Source: Venturia oleaginea (lineage: Eukaryota > Ascomycota > Dothideomycetes > Venturiales > Venturiaceae). Taken from it: DNA of 64,000 nt. A program made the translations under genes and the position numbers. Below the pieces are notes generated by a model that was not told where the DNA came from, ran no database searches, and saw nothing but the letters and a program-made list of their open reading frames with translations. How positions within the stretch are numbered: the first letter of the stretch is position 1; every line of letters starts with the position of its first letter. Shown here one piece after another: positions 20,542 to 29,925 of the stretch. The stretch is from contig JABMLP010000021.1 of NCBI GenBank assembly GCA_013176395.1, positions 124,001 to 188,000 of the forward strand. The letters run 5' to 3'.

Positions 20542-20852
20542 GGTAAGAGTTCAACCCTCAAAGGTGTTTCGCAAGTGAGAGAAGACTGCTTGTATTTCAA
20601 AGTATCTAAGTACAGAGAAGAAAGTGTAAGTACAGGAAGGATAGCTAGTATATATAATCCTCCTCTTACAATAGATCCTTCTAGAAAGTATCTTTAAATG
20701 GAAACGTGACAGCTTGCAAAATAGAACATGGCAGCTTGCGAAATAGAACATGACAGCTTGCAAAATAGAACATGACAGCTTGCAGAATAACAAGAGAACA
20801 ATTGGAAATCCAGTCATGGATAAGCTAGAGAGAAGGATTCCATCGCTTAACA
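20542..20852 (-). repeat. D2 3' LTR (311 bp)
   Basis: Ends (in element direction) GAACTCTTACC rather than TTACA because of one substitution at 20542. It starts TGTTAAGCG at 20852, the same variant as the D1 right LTR. Confidence 0.9.
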
Positions 20853-23800
20853 GACTTCTCGCGTTTGTTGTCGACCTCGCCGGCGCCATCTTGCGGCTAG
20901 AATAGCCTCGATACCGTATTCCTCGTCTCCTTGTTCAGTTACTATAGGAGGCGGCTGTGTATTATCTTGTATTTGTGAAGGTAGGGGATCTGTGCCAGCT
21001 CTCCTAAGTAAAGACGTATGAAATCGGTTGTGGATTCCTCTGGGTGTATCAAGCTCGTAAGACATTGAGTTGATAACTCGTGTAACTGTATACTTCCCAT
21101 GAATCCAGTCTAGTTTCTTACAAGGACGTAGGGTTTTTACGTTCTTTAGGTTGAGCCAGACTTTGTCTCCCACTTTAAAAGAGTCAGCCGGAGCACGATC
21201 TCTATTAGAGTAGTATTCTTGCTGTTGCTGAGCTGATACCATTGACGTTTCTGCCCATTCTTGTGCGTCCTTCAATTTTGCTACAAGATCTTGTGCTTTT
21301 TCTTTTGGATTCTTAGGGGTTTCCTGGGGAGCTTCAACAGTTCCTATATGCTCAATGTTATAACCGTGGGTTAAGAAGAAAGGCGATAGGCCCGTAGCTT
21401 GGTTTGGTCTATTATCGAGGCATATTTGAGCAATAGGCAGGAGCTCGACCCAGTCGTTCTGACTAAATGTACAGAACTTACGTAGATAGGCTTCAACTTC
21501 TTGATTTCTTCTTTCCGTAGATCCATCAGTCTCAGGGTGATACGCTGTAGAGAGTCTTCTCTCTATCTTAAGAAGGTGACAAACTTCTTTCCAGAAAGCA
21601 TTAACAAATTGCGTGTCCCTATCTGAGACTAGAGATCTAGGAAGCCAGTGTAATCTTACGTAGTTCTGCATAAATAGTTTTGCAAATCCTTCAGCTCCAA
21701 ACTGTTCTTTAGGCACTGGGAACAGGATAGTTCCTTTACCCAAGCGGTCAGTAATAACGCAGAGTCTTGTGCATCTTTGGCTCTCTGGTAATTCGACTAT
21801 GAAGTCTACTGAAATATCTTGCCAGATACGGCTAGGGACAGGAAGAGGTTTAAGTAAACCTTTCTTTTTGTCTCGCCAGACTGAAGTTCTTCCGCAGACG
21901 TCACAATTGCGTATAAACTGACGTATATCTTGAGCAAATCCCGGCCAGTAGAACTGTCTGGAGAGAATAGCAATAGTAGCTTCTCGTCCAGGATGCCCTG
22001 ATAGGACTGAATCGTGTATTTCTTGAATTACTCCTGTTAAGAGAGGCTCGTAGGAGGGCAACCAGATTCGGTCTCTATAGTAGAGCTGGTTATTTTCGAC
22101 TTTACAATCTCCTATAGAAGTAGGAACCTTTAGCTTAGATGGGAACTGCCTATCTTGCTTTAGAACGCTTTGGAAAATACGTCTGTAGTCTAGATCTCCT
22201 TCGAGTGCAGTTTCCCATCTATCCCTTAGATCACCTGAGAGAAAGGGATTTTGTATAAAGGGGATAGGTTCTTTGTCTACTTCTTGAGCATTTTCTTGGG
22301 CAGCTTCTTCTCTTGCAGGAGTCTTATCCTCTAGAACGTTAATCCAAAGCTTTGGAGGTAATAACGTTCTAGTTCTTTCAACGATTCTTGGGTCTTGAAT
22401 ATCCTTTGGGAGATCTTGATCCCTTCGAGTTAAGGCGTCTGGAACTACAGATTCAGAGCCTGGGCGATAGCCTAGTTTGAAGTTAAACTTAGCTAGTATC
22501 TGCGCCCATCTCATTTGCCTTTCATTTAGTTCCCTTTTTACCATAAACTTCTCAAGGTTCTTGTGATCTGTGAGGATAATGAATGGCTTACTTAGGCTTA
22601 GTAGCTCGCTAGTCCAATGGACTAGAGCTTTGACTATAGCCATAAGTTCTTTGTCGTGGATATCATAATTGCATTCGGCTGGCAAGTGCTTAGTAGAGAA
22701 GAAAGCACATGGTTTCCAGTTACCTAGCTCATCTTTTTGACTAAGTACTGCTCCGGAAGCCCAGCCTGAAGCATCAGGTTCTACTCGCGTAGGCTTATCT
22801 TCATCAAGTGCAGACAGGACAGGTTCTTTGCAAAACTCTGCCTTAAGTTTTTGAAAAGATTCTTCTTGCTCCTTTCCCCATAAAAATGGAGTATTCTTCT
22901 TTGTAAGGCAAACCAGAGGCTCCCTTATTGTTGAGTTATCTTTTACAAAGTCACGGTAGAAGTTTGTAAAGCCTAGGAAGCCACGTACTCCTCGTAGAGT
23001 AGTAGGACGTTCCCATTCTTTAATTGCTTTGATCTTCTCCGGATCCATGTGTAGGCCCGTTTCAGTATCTATAACGAAGCCTAGATACTTGACTCGTTTG
23101 GTATTAAACTCGCACTTCCGAATATCAAGGTATAACCCAGCGTTAAGGCAGCTTTGAAGTATCTTTTCAGTCTTTTCTTCATGGTCTTTAAGGTTCTTTG
23201 AAGAGTATATTACTATATCGTCTAGATAAGCTGAGCAGAACTCGTCTAGGTATCGTCGAAGGATATAGTTTATATACCGTTGAAAAGACGCAGGTGCACC
23301 GGTTAAGCCAAAGGGAGTAACTAGCCATTCAAATAGACCATATCTAGTTCGAAAGGCAGTTTTGAACTCATCTCCCGTTGCGATTCGAATCTTGTGGAAG
23401 GCAGCATTTACATCAAGCTTACTAAGATACTTAGCACGAGCTAAGGTTAGTAAAGTCTCTTTTACTAACGGTAGCGGGTACCTATCCTTTCGAGTAATTG
23501 CGTTTAAGGCTCGGTAGTCTACGCAAAAGCGTAAGCCCCCTCCTGGTTTCTTCACAAAGAGAACTGGAGACGCAGCAACTGATTTACTCTCTCGGATAAA
23601 GCCTTTATCTAGTAGCTCTGTAAGAGTCCTTCGCAAAACAAGGAGTTGTTCTCGACCCATACCATATAGAGGTCCCCAAGGAAGTGGTTTTCCTTCTTCT
23701 ATAGGTATTTCGTGATCAATCCCAGGGCGATGCGGTGGTAGTCTCTCGGCCCTTTTAGGATCAAAGACAGCAGCGTACTTATGAAACCTCTTAGGTAGCA

Positions 23801-24458
23801 ATTCCAGTATTTGCTCTGTTGTCAAAGGGACTTTCGGCTTCAAGGCAATATCAATATCTCGAAGAGTAACAGCAAATACTCTAGACGCGTCTTTGATTTT
23901 CTCAAGTGTAGAAGTGACAAGGCGGTGGAATCTTACGGGCGCTACTTGTTGTATATCAAGTTTGTCTTCAAATTTAGCATCGCGAATGCTAATCCCGTTT
24001 GCAAAGGTAAGAGTACCTTTAGATTCATTGATAACGGCTTTGGTGTCCTTGAGAAAAGGCCTGCCTAGTAGAAGATCCTCAAATTGTCCCGGGACTATAT
24101 AAGCAAAAGCGTTGCATATAAGTCCCCCTAAATCTAGGTTCAACTTCGCAATTTTTGTCACTTGGGTCTGTCCTTCTTCCTTAAGAACTCCACCTATAGT
24201 ACGCGGACTAATAGGGAGTACTTCAAGGTCCATCTGCGAAGCTTTCTCCTCGTTTATTGATGCGTAGCAGCTAGATCCATTATCAAGGAGAGTTTTAAGA
24301 GAGTATATATCGTTCACTATAGTATTTGTGTAGAAAAGGCGGGAGAGCATCTTGGGTCTGAACTGCTCCCATTCTTTTTCTATCCGAGAACGGTGTGAAT
24401 CAGTGTCTTTGTTCGAATTCAAAATACTATTTACTCTCTCAATTGACTCCTTTGACAA
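20847..24458 (-). CDS. D2 Pol polyprotein, about 1203 aa
   Basis: Same domains as D1 Pol: protease-like LLDNGSS, RT with YLDD, RNase H, integrase with intact D, D and E positions, and a chromodomain cut after TREV by the LTR. The frame is open upstream to about 24533, overlapping gag. Differences from D1 include Cys for Arg in EPLV-C-LTKKN (a C-to-T change at a CpG) and Met for Ile in VINSMSYE. The reading frame is intact. Confidence 0.9.
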   Translation of the reverse strand: MSKESIERVNSILNSNKDTDSHRSRIEKEWEQFRPKMLSRLFYTNTIVNDIYSLKTLLDNGSSCYASINEEKASQMDLEVLPISPRTIGGVLKEEGQTQVTKIAKLNLDLGGLICNAFAYIVPGQFEDLLLGRPFLKDTKAVINESKGTLTFANGISIRDAKFEDKLDIQQVAPVRFHRLVTSTLEKIKDASRVFAVTLRDIDIALKPKVPLTTEQILELLPKRFHKYAAVFDPKRAERLPPHRPGIDHEIPIEEGKPLPWGPLYGMGREQLLVLRRTLTELLDKGFIRESKSVAASPVLFVKKPGGGLRFCVDYRALNAITRKDRYPLPLVKETLLTLARAKYLSKLDVNAAFHKIRIATGDEFKTAFRTRYGLFEWLVTPFGLTGAPASFQRYINYILRRYLDEFCSAYLDDIVIYSSKNLKDHEEKTEKILQSCLNAGLYLDIRKCEFNTKRVKYLGFVIDTETGLHMDPEKIKAIKEWERPTTLRGVRGFLGFTNFYRDFVKDNSTIREPLVCLTKKNTPFLWGKEQEESFQKLKAEFCKEPVLSALDEDKPTRVEPDASGWASGAVLSQKDELGNWKPCAFFSTKHLPAECNYDIHDKELMAIVKALVHWTSELLSLSKPFIILTDHKNLEKFMVKRELNERQMRWAQILAKFNFKLGYRPGSESVVPDALTRRDQDLPKDIQDPRIVERTRTLLPPKLWINVLEDKTPAREEAAQENAQEVDKEPIPFIQNPFLSGDLRDRWETALEGDLDYRRIFQSVLKQDRQFPSKLKVPTSIGDCKVENNQLYYRDRIWLPSYEPLLTGVIQEIHDSVLSGHPGREATIAILSRQFYWPGFAQDIRQFIRNCDVCGRTSVWRDKKKGLLKPLPVPSRIWQDISVDFIVELPESQRCTRLCVITDRLGKGTILFPVPKEQFGAEGFAKLFMQNYVRLHWLPRSLVSDRDTQFVNAFWKEVCHLLKIERRLSTAYHPETDGSTERRNQEVEAYLRKFCTFSQNDWVELLPIAQICLDNRPNQATGLSPFFLTHGYNIEHIGTVEAPQETPKNPKEKAQDLVAKLKDAQEWAETSMVSAQQQQEYYSNRDRAPADSFKVGDKVWLNLKNVKTLRPCKKLDWIHGKYTVTRVINSMSYELDTPRGIHNRFHTSLLRRAGTDPLPSQIQDNTQPPPIVTEQGDEEYGIEAILAARWRRRGRQQTREVC

Positions 24459-24478
24459 TTTTGCTCTATCTACTCTAC

Positions 24479-24518
24479 GCCTCCATCCACGACTTTGGAT
24501 AGAGGCTACTCTTTTTCC
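24479..24518 (-). promoter_or_regulatory. Predicted -1 frameshift signal between D2 gag and pol
   Basis: Complement of the D1 signal: slip run at 24512-24518, 5-nt spacer 24507-24511, stem arms 24496-24506 and 24479-24489. The stem is unchanged. Confidence 0.6.
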
Positions 24519-25468
24519 GAGTAGTCCTCTTCTTCAACTTCTTCATTCTCCTCAGTGGTTCCTTTGGCCCTTTTTGAACCAAGTTGCGTGACTCTTTCTA
24601 CCTCTGTATCCAACCAGCAGTCTTTCATTCTATGGCCGGCCTTCCCACAGCGTAAGCAGAGGTTATTTGCCTTCCTATATTCATAGGCTTTAGACGAAAT
24701 TTTTAACTTGTTTACGCGTGTAGGCTCCCAGTCCATAGCGTTCAGATCTTTAAAAGACTTCTCTTTATCTCTGAATCGTAACTTATCTTCTGAGGAAGAG
24801 AGCATCTTTGCTGTAGTGATTTGCATACTTGTATTCAAAAGATCGGACACAAACTGCTGGTAGGAGGTACTCTGAGATTGGCCTATTCTCTGGTTTCGCA
24901 GCTCTTGATTTATTGCTTTGTGTAGAAATGCAATTTTAACAGCGTCAGGCCAAGTCATTCCTCCAGCATTAGCAAGAGTGGTTTCAAAACGGGGAAGAAA
25001 AGAGAAGAAGGGTTCTTTCTCTTTTTGTTTGATTGTGGACAGGCTTACAGTAGCTCTTTGTTGTTGTACTGGATCGCCATAGAAGTTGTCCATATACTGT
25101 AACAATTTCTGTCCCGTTTTATCTTCCTCTGGAGCTGTCTTTACGTAGGCCAGAGTAGCCTGAGCTGCGGAGCCTCGTAGAGAGGAGAAGATGTAGGCAA
25201 ATTGGTTCCTACTATCCCCTATAGATTCTGCGTCTATCTCCAACTTCATCCTTGCTTGTTGAAACCACTGAGCCCATTCAGAACGCTTGCCATCAAATTC
25301 TTGGAGCTTAGGAAGTACAGCTTTCTTCCTATGTATTCTGTCTTTTTGTGAATTCTTAGTCTCTTGTCCTTCTACTACGTTCTCAGAGCGAGTAGTGTTA
25401 GGCAAGATTGTAAGAATACGCGTAATAGCATCGTTCTGAATGGCTAGTTGATGTTGTAATGCTGCCAT
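24506..25468 (-). CDS. D2 Gag, N-terminally shortened (about 320 aa)
   Basis: Identical in layout to D1 Gag but starting at the internal Met (MAALQHQLAIQ) because the 5' LTR is fused to CTATGGCAGC at 25470. The CCHC knuckle CLRCGKAGHRMKDC and the acidic tail are kept. Twenty N-terminal residues of D1 Gag and the whole leader are gone. The frame is open into the LTR, but only a TTG lies upstream, so Met at 25468 is the likely start if it is translated. Confidence 0.75.
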   Translation of the reverse strand: MAALQHQLAIQNDAITRILTILPNTTRSENVVEGQETKNSQKDRIHRKKAVLPKLQEFDGKRSEWAQWFQQARMKLEIDAESIGDSRNQFAYIFSSLRGSAAQATLAYVKTAPEEDKTGQKLLQYMDNFYGDPVQQQRATVSLSTIKQKEKEPFFSFLPRFETTLANAGGMTWPDAVKIAFLHKAINQELRNQRIGQSQSTSYQQFVSDLLNTSMQITTAKMLSSSEDKLRFRDKEKSFKDLNAMDWEPTRVNKLKISSKAYEYRKANNLCLRCGKAGHRMKDCWLDTEVERVTQLGSKRAKGTTEENEEVEEEDYSEKE

Positions 25469-25470
25469 AG

Positions 25471-25803
25471 TGTAAGAGTTCAACCCTCAAAGGTGTTTCG
25501 CAAGTGAGAGAAGACTGCTTGTATTTCAAAGTATCTAAGTACAGAGAAGAAAGTGTAAGTACAGGAAGGATAGCTAGTATATATAATCCTCCTCTTACAA
25601 TAGATCCTTCTAGAAAGTATCTTTAAATGGAAACGTGACAGCTTGCAAAATAGAACATGGCAGCTTGCGAAATAGAACATGACAGCTTGCAAAATAGAAC
25701 ATGACAGCTTGCAAAATAGAACATGACAGCTTGCAGAATAACAAGAGAACAATTGGAAATCCAGTCATGGATAAGCTAGAGAGAAGGATTCCATCCCTTA
25801 ACA
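25471..25803 (-). repeat. D2 5' LTR (333 bp)
   Basis: Five minisatellite units. Same length as the solo LTR at 28221-28553. Starts TGTTAAGGG in element direction. Confidence 0.9.
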
Positions 25804-27040
25804 GGAACTGGTTGCACTGGAGAGCAACCACACATGGAGCCAGGTTGTCCCCCCCAAGGAAGCCAATCTTGTGACATCCAAATGGGTATTCGACGTGAAG
25901 TACCTCATCAGTGGAGCAATCGATAAGTTCAAGGCAAGGCTTGTGGCCAGAGGATTCTCACAGAAACTAGGTGTAGACTTCACGGACACCTTTGCACCTA
26001 CTGTTAGGCATGATACCCTGAGATGCTTTATGGCTACTGTTCCCAAGAAGAATCTCCACATGCATGTAGTTGATGTAAACAATGCATTCACCGAATCATT
26101 CCTGAAAGAGGACATCTTCATGATCCCTCCCCCAGGAGTAGACATTCCACCAGGCAAAGTCTTCAAGATGCTGAAGAGCTTGTATGGTCTGAAACAAGCA
26201 GCAAGAGACTGGAACGAACTCTGTGTAGAGAAATTGAAGAAGCTGGGCTTTGCCCAATCAGAAGTTGACCCCTGTCTTTTGGTTCACAAGGAGAGAGACA
26301 TCATGATTCTTACATGGGTAGACGACATACCTATTGCATCCTCAAATCTCGACAATATCAAATGGTTCAAGCAAGAATTTGGGAAGATCTTCCAGATCAA
26401 GGACCTAGGAGAACCAGACAAGATTGTTGGCATGAGGATCCAGAGATAGAACGAAGGGAACCCTGAAGCTTGACCAAGGACACTACATCAGGGAGGCCCT
26501 CGCAAAGTTTGGAATGTCGGCGGAAAAAGGGAAACCAACACTGTCACCCATGGATTCCTATGATGATCTGAGGAAATCAGGACCAACAGATCCTCGCGCA
26601 GATAGTGGGAGCTACCAGGAGCAGACGGGAACATGGATGTGGCCAATGGTGATGTGCAGGCCAGATATAGCTTTTACTATTGGAAGACTCAGCTCCTATG
26701 CATCTGACCCAACGGTATTCCATGAGAAGGCAATCAAGAAAGTAGCTAGGTACCTCAGGTCATTTCCAGATCTTGGACTGGAATACAGCATTGGAGGACA
26801 TACTGGGCTTGTGGGATACTCAGATGCAGATTACGCTATGGACAAGGCAGACAGAGTCTCCATCCTAGGATGTGTGTTCTTTCTTGCTGGAGCACCAGTT
26901 GCCTGGATGAGCAAGAAGATGAAGTCAGTAGCAACCTCTACGATGGAAGCTGAATACATGGCAATGAGCAGCGGTGGTAAACAAGCTCAATTCCTTTCAT
27001 CGCTCTTGAGGGAAATGGGACATCCGGACATGGTAGGCAA
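25804..27040 (+). pseudogene. Ty1/copia RT and RNase H, frameshifted and 3'-truncated
   Basis: Continuation of 19949-20541. RT: SKWVFDVKY, KARLVARGFSQ, DVNNAFTESFL, LYGLKQAARDW and LTWVDDIPIAS (catalytic VDD). The frame shifts by one base near 26445 (RIQR then stop; the other frame continues with GTLKLDQGHYI). RNase H: YSDADYAMD, STMEAEYMA. It is cut at 27040 by the LTR of element E, so the C-terminus, 3' UTR and LTR are missing. Copia RNase H normally follows RT directly, as here. Confidence 0.85.
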
Positions 27041-27510
27041 TGTTACGGATACTGTCACGTGAGCGTGTACAGGATTATATTTGATGCATTCGTATGCATT
27101 TGGATTCCTAAGTGCATACCATCATGTCTTCTTATGATTGGATGATTGTTACACGGGGTTGAAGGATCACTTGGTTGATCATTCTTGGCAAGGTAAGCAG
27201 AATGAACGTTTGTGTTCACTCCGCTCAGGCTGTTCATCATGATCGGGATGATCATAATGAACGGAGGATTTTCATAGAGATGGGATCTCTATATAAAGGA
27301 CGAGACACTGCTCCCTCAGTATCTCGTATCTTCACTCTCGTAGTTACTTCGATATTGCTTTAGTTACTTAGCACAATTCACGACTCTTATATCTCACAAA
27401 CTTCGCTACACTTGTTTGATACGATATTGTCGCCCCAGGATTACTTGAACCTCACTGTACGGAATAGCCAATTCCAGCTATATTACTTGAGCCATAGCCT
27501 CTGCGTAACA
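27041..27510 (+). repeat. Element E 5' LTR (470 bp)
   Basis: TGTTACGGATACTGTCACGTG ... CTCTGCGTAACA. TATA box TATATAAAG at 27290 followed by GGACGAGACACTGCTCC, a likely transcription start region. U3 is full of short palindromes (ATGCATTCGTATGCAT; TCATCATGATCGGGATGATC). Confidence 0.9.
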
Positions 27511-27562
27511 TAGTGAAGATACCGCTCTATACAGTAAGGTTGACGAAGTATCCAACAAACCT

Positions 27563-29925
27563 ATGTCCACGGTTTCATCCAAGGGTCAAGGGAAACGAAA
27601 AGAATCCGTTCCGCCACCGCCGCCGCCGCCTCCACCGCAAAGACAACGTACGGTAGAACCAGAATCGAGCGACGACGAAGAAGAGATGGCACCTCAAGCT
27701 ACACCAAGCTCTTCGGCACAGAACGAAACCCGAAACGATCAAAACAAGGTCAAGGTCAATCCACCCGAAGTGTTCAAGGGAGAACGCGGAAAACTTAAGA
27801 CATTCCTTGCACAATGCAATCTTTACATGTATTGGAACGCTTCCGAGTTCGCTACCCAAGAAAAGAGAGTCATGTTTGTTATCAGCTACATGCGAGGAAC
27901 AGCTTACGCATGGATTGAGGATCGCCTCAACGAGTATCTTACGGATCCCGACGATTACGAGTACAGGAGACTCTTCCTTTCATACGAAGAGTTCTTGAAA
28001 GAAATCAACATGGTCTTTGGAAATGTTGATGAAAAGAGAATCGCCGAAAGAGAACTGAAGGTTTTGAGACAACATACATCAGCTGCAGACTACTCCGCCC
28101 ACTTCCAGCGCATCGCTGCACACCTTAATTGGGGAAGTGAGGCTCTGCTCAGCCGATACTACGATGGCCTCAAGGAGGATATCAAGGATGAAATCAGTAG
28201 GAAGGAAGATCAGCCTCAGGTGTTAAGGGATGGAATCCTTCTCTCTAGCTTATCCATGACTGGATTTCCAATTGTTCTCTTGTTATTCTGCAAGCTGTCA
28301 TGTTCTATTTTGCAAGCTGTCATGTTCTATTTTGCAAGCTGTCATGTTCTATTTCGCAAGCTGCCATGTTCTATTTTGCAAGCTGTCACGTTTCCATTTA
28401 AAGATACTTTCTAGAAGGATCTATTGTAAGAGGAGGATTATATATACTAGCTATCCTTCCTGTACTTACACTTTCTTCTCTGTACTTAGATACTTTGAAA
28501 TACAAGCAGTCTTCTCTCACTTGCGAAACACCTTTGAGGGTTGAACTCTTACATCAGGACCTACACTCGATGATTGAGTCGTCAATCAAGATCGATAACC
28601 GCCTTTTCGAAAGAAAACTCCAAAGGAAGGGAGCAAGTTCTTATCGAGGAAACGGAAACCACGGGCGAGCTAATACAAGCGCTCGACGCGTTGATCCGTA
28701 CGGACCACAGCCGATGGAGCTTGACAAGATTCAAAGCGCTCCACGTGGACCCAAGAAAGGCACAGGTCAGAAAGGAAAATGTTATAACTGTGGTAAAACA
28801 GGACATTACGCCAACAAATGTCGACAGCCTAAGAAGAACAACAATGGACGTTTCACGAATCAGGGATAACGATTTGGAAACCCGTCCATAGGACACCTCA
28901 ACGCTATCCGATCCAACGCTGTAGTACTGTCAGTCAAACCTTCAGACCACGACGTACTAAGCTGGACAGCTTGCTATGAGGACGACTGTGAAGTACACCG
29001 ATCCGAGAAAGAGGGTTCCGGATACTACCCAAGGGGTAGGAAAGGTTACAACGGTCAAGGCAAAGGACATCTCGCAATGATGAGTTCGTCACCCGACAGC
29101 ATCGCGAAAATCTGCGAACGAGCAGGATTACCAACACCAGAGTACGGGGTTAACTAAGCTCGGGTCGGTAATACAGCAACGGCCGTCAAACTCGTTAGTA
29201 GACGCCCGAATGTTCGAACAGATGCAGGACACGATCTCCACTGGATCATTCCAGCAAACTGGTGCCAGCTTAAAGAGTGCCTGATGTGGGAGCACAAATT
29301 CGAGCAGGACCCAGGCGAGAAAGATTGGGTATTCCATCCTTTTCACGACGAAGAGATTAATCATACAACCCGTCGAAAGATCATGGAAATCCCTAACGTC
29401 CGAACCGACGCTACGAGCGAATACCATAAACATGTACCTATGAAATGGTGCACAAGCGAGGAGTGCGATCTCCCCCAGCACCAGGACTTCGAAGAATCGG
29501 ATGATTCCGACGTTCCGGAACTCGACCTCAACGCTGCATTGGCGAATGCCCCGGGAGGAACGAACAACGAGGAACTACCGATTGCTTACAAGAACAACTC
29601 TTCTCAAACCGTGCCTAGCGACGACGACGGATCTGAGGAAGAAGACAGTTCTGAAGAGGAATCCACAGACGACGATGAGGAAGATTCAGAATTCAAGACA
29701 TTTCGAATTAATCGCTTTGTCAGGGACATCAAGCGAGCCATCGATCAGGATGACCCTCACCATAAGGGACTCAACCCAGATGCTTGTATCGACTTCACCT
29801 GCCCACACCATCCGAATGGGACAAGGAACCTTCGACACCTTGTCCGACGATTGGACATCGCAGTCAACACGAAGCATGCATGCAAATGGCACGAGAATTC
29901 GGGAAACGAGGTGGATCAACAGTAG
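27563..29925 (+). pseudogene. Element E gag, interrupted by a solo LTR and two stop codons
   Basis: Without the 338-bp insertion (LTR plus duplication) this is one frame of about 675 codons. N-terminus: MSTVSSKG, proline run, acidic stretch. Then a capsid-like region (VFKGERGKLKTFLAQCNLYM ... RRLFLSYEEFLKEINMVFG). After the LTR comes the CCHC knuckle CYNCGKTGHYANKC, and the Asp/Glu-rich C-terminal part. Two in-frame TAA codons, near 28867 and 29155, stand where family A has CAA; both are CpA-to-TpA changes. The frame ends at TAG 29923-29925, downstream of a -1 frameshift signal. Intact Gag cannot be made from this copy. Confidence 0.85.
28221..28553 (+). repeat. Solo LTR, family D (333 bp) with TCAGG target duplication
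   Basis: TGTTAAGGGATGG ... CTCTTACA, duplicated TCAGG at 28216-28220 and 28554-28558. It lies in the gag frame of element E and is therefore younger than E. Five minisatellite units. Confidence 0.95.

Larger units (their letters stand above)
15020..25470. repeat. Large inverted repeat: arms 15020-19948 and 20542-25470
   Basis: Both arms are exactly 4,929 bp, with a 593-bp spacer (19949-20541). Each holds gag from codon 21 on, the whole pol and the 311-bp LTR. The encoded Pol differs at only two residues that I found (Arg/Cys and Ile/Met). Transcription of each arm points toward the centre. Confidence 0.9.
20542..25803 (-). mobile_element. Ty3/gypsy element D2, 5,262 bp, inserted in copia
   Basis: Flanked by the 5-bp target duplication GGAAC (20537-20541 and 25804-25808), so it arrived as a unit in the copia reading frame. 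3' LTR 20542-20852 (311 bp; first base G instead of T), 5' LTR 25471-25803 (333 bp). The LTRs differ by one 22-bp unit and at least two substitutions. The internal region starts inside gag (codon 21 of D1) directly after the 5' LTR, so leader and primer-binding site are missing. At the 3' end the LTR abuts the cut chromodomain exactly as in D1. Confidence 0.9.
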
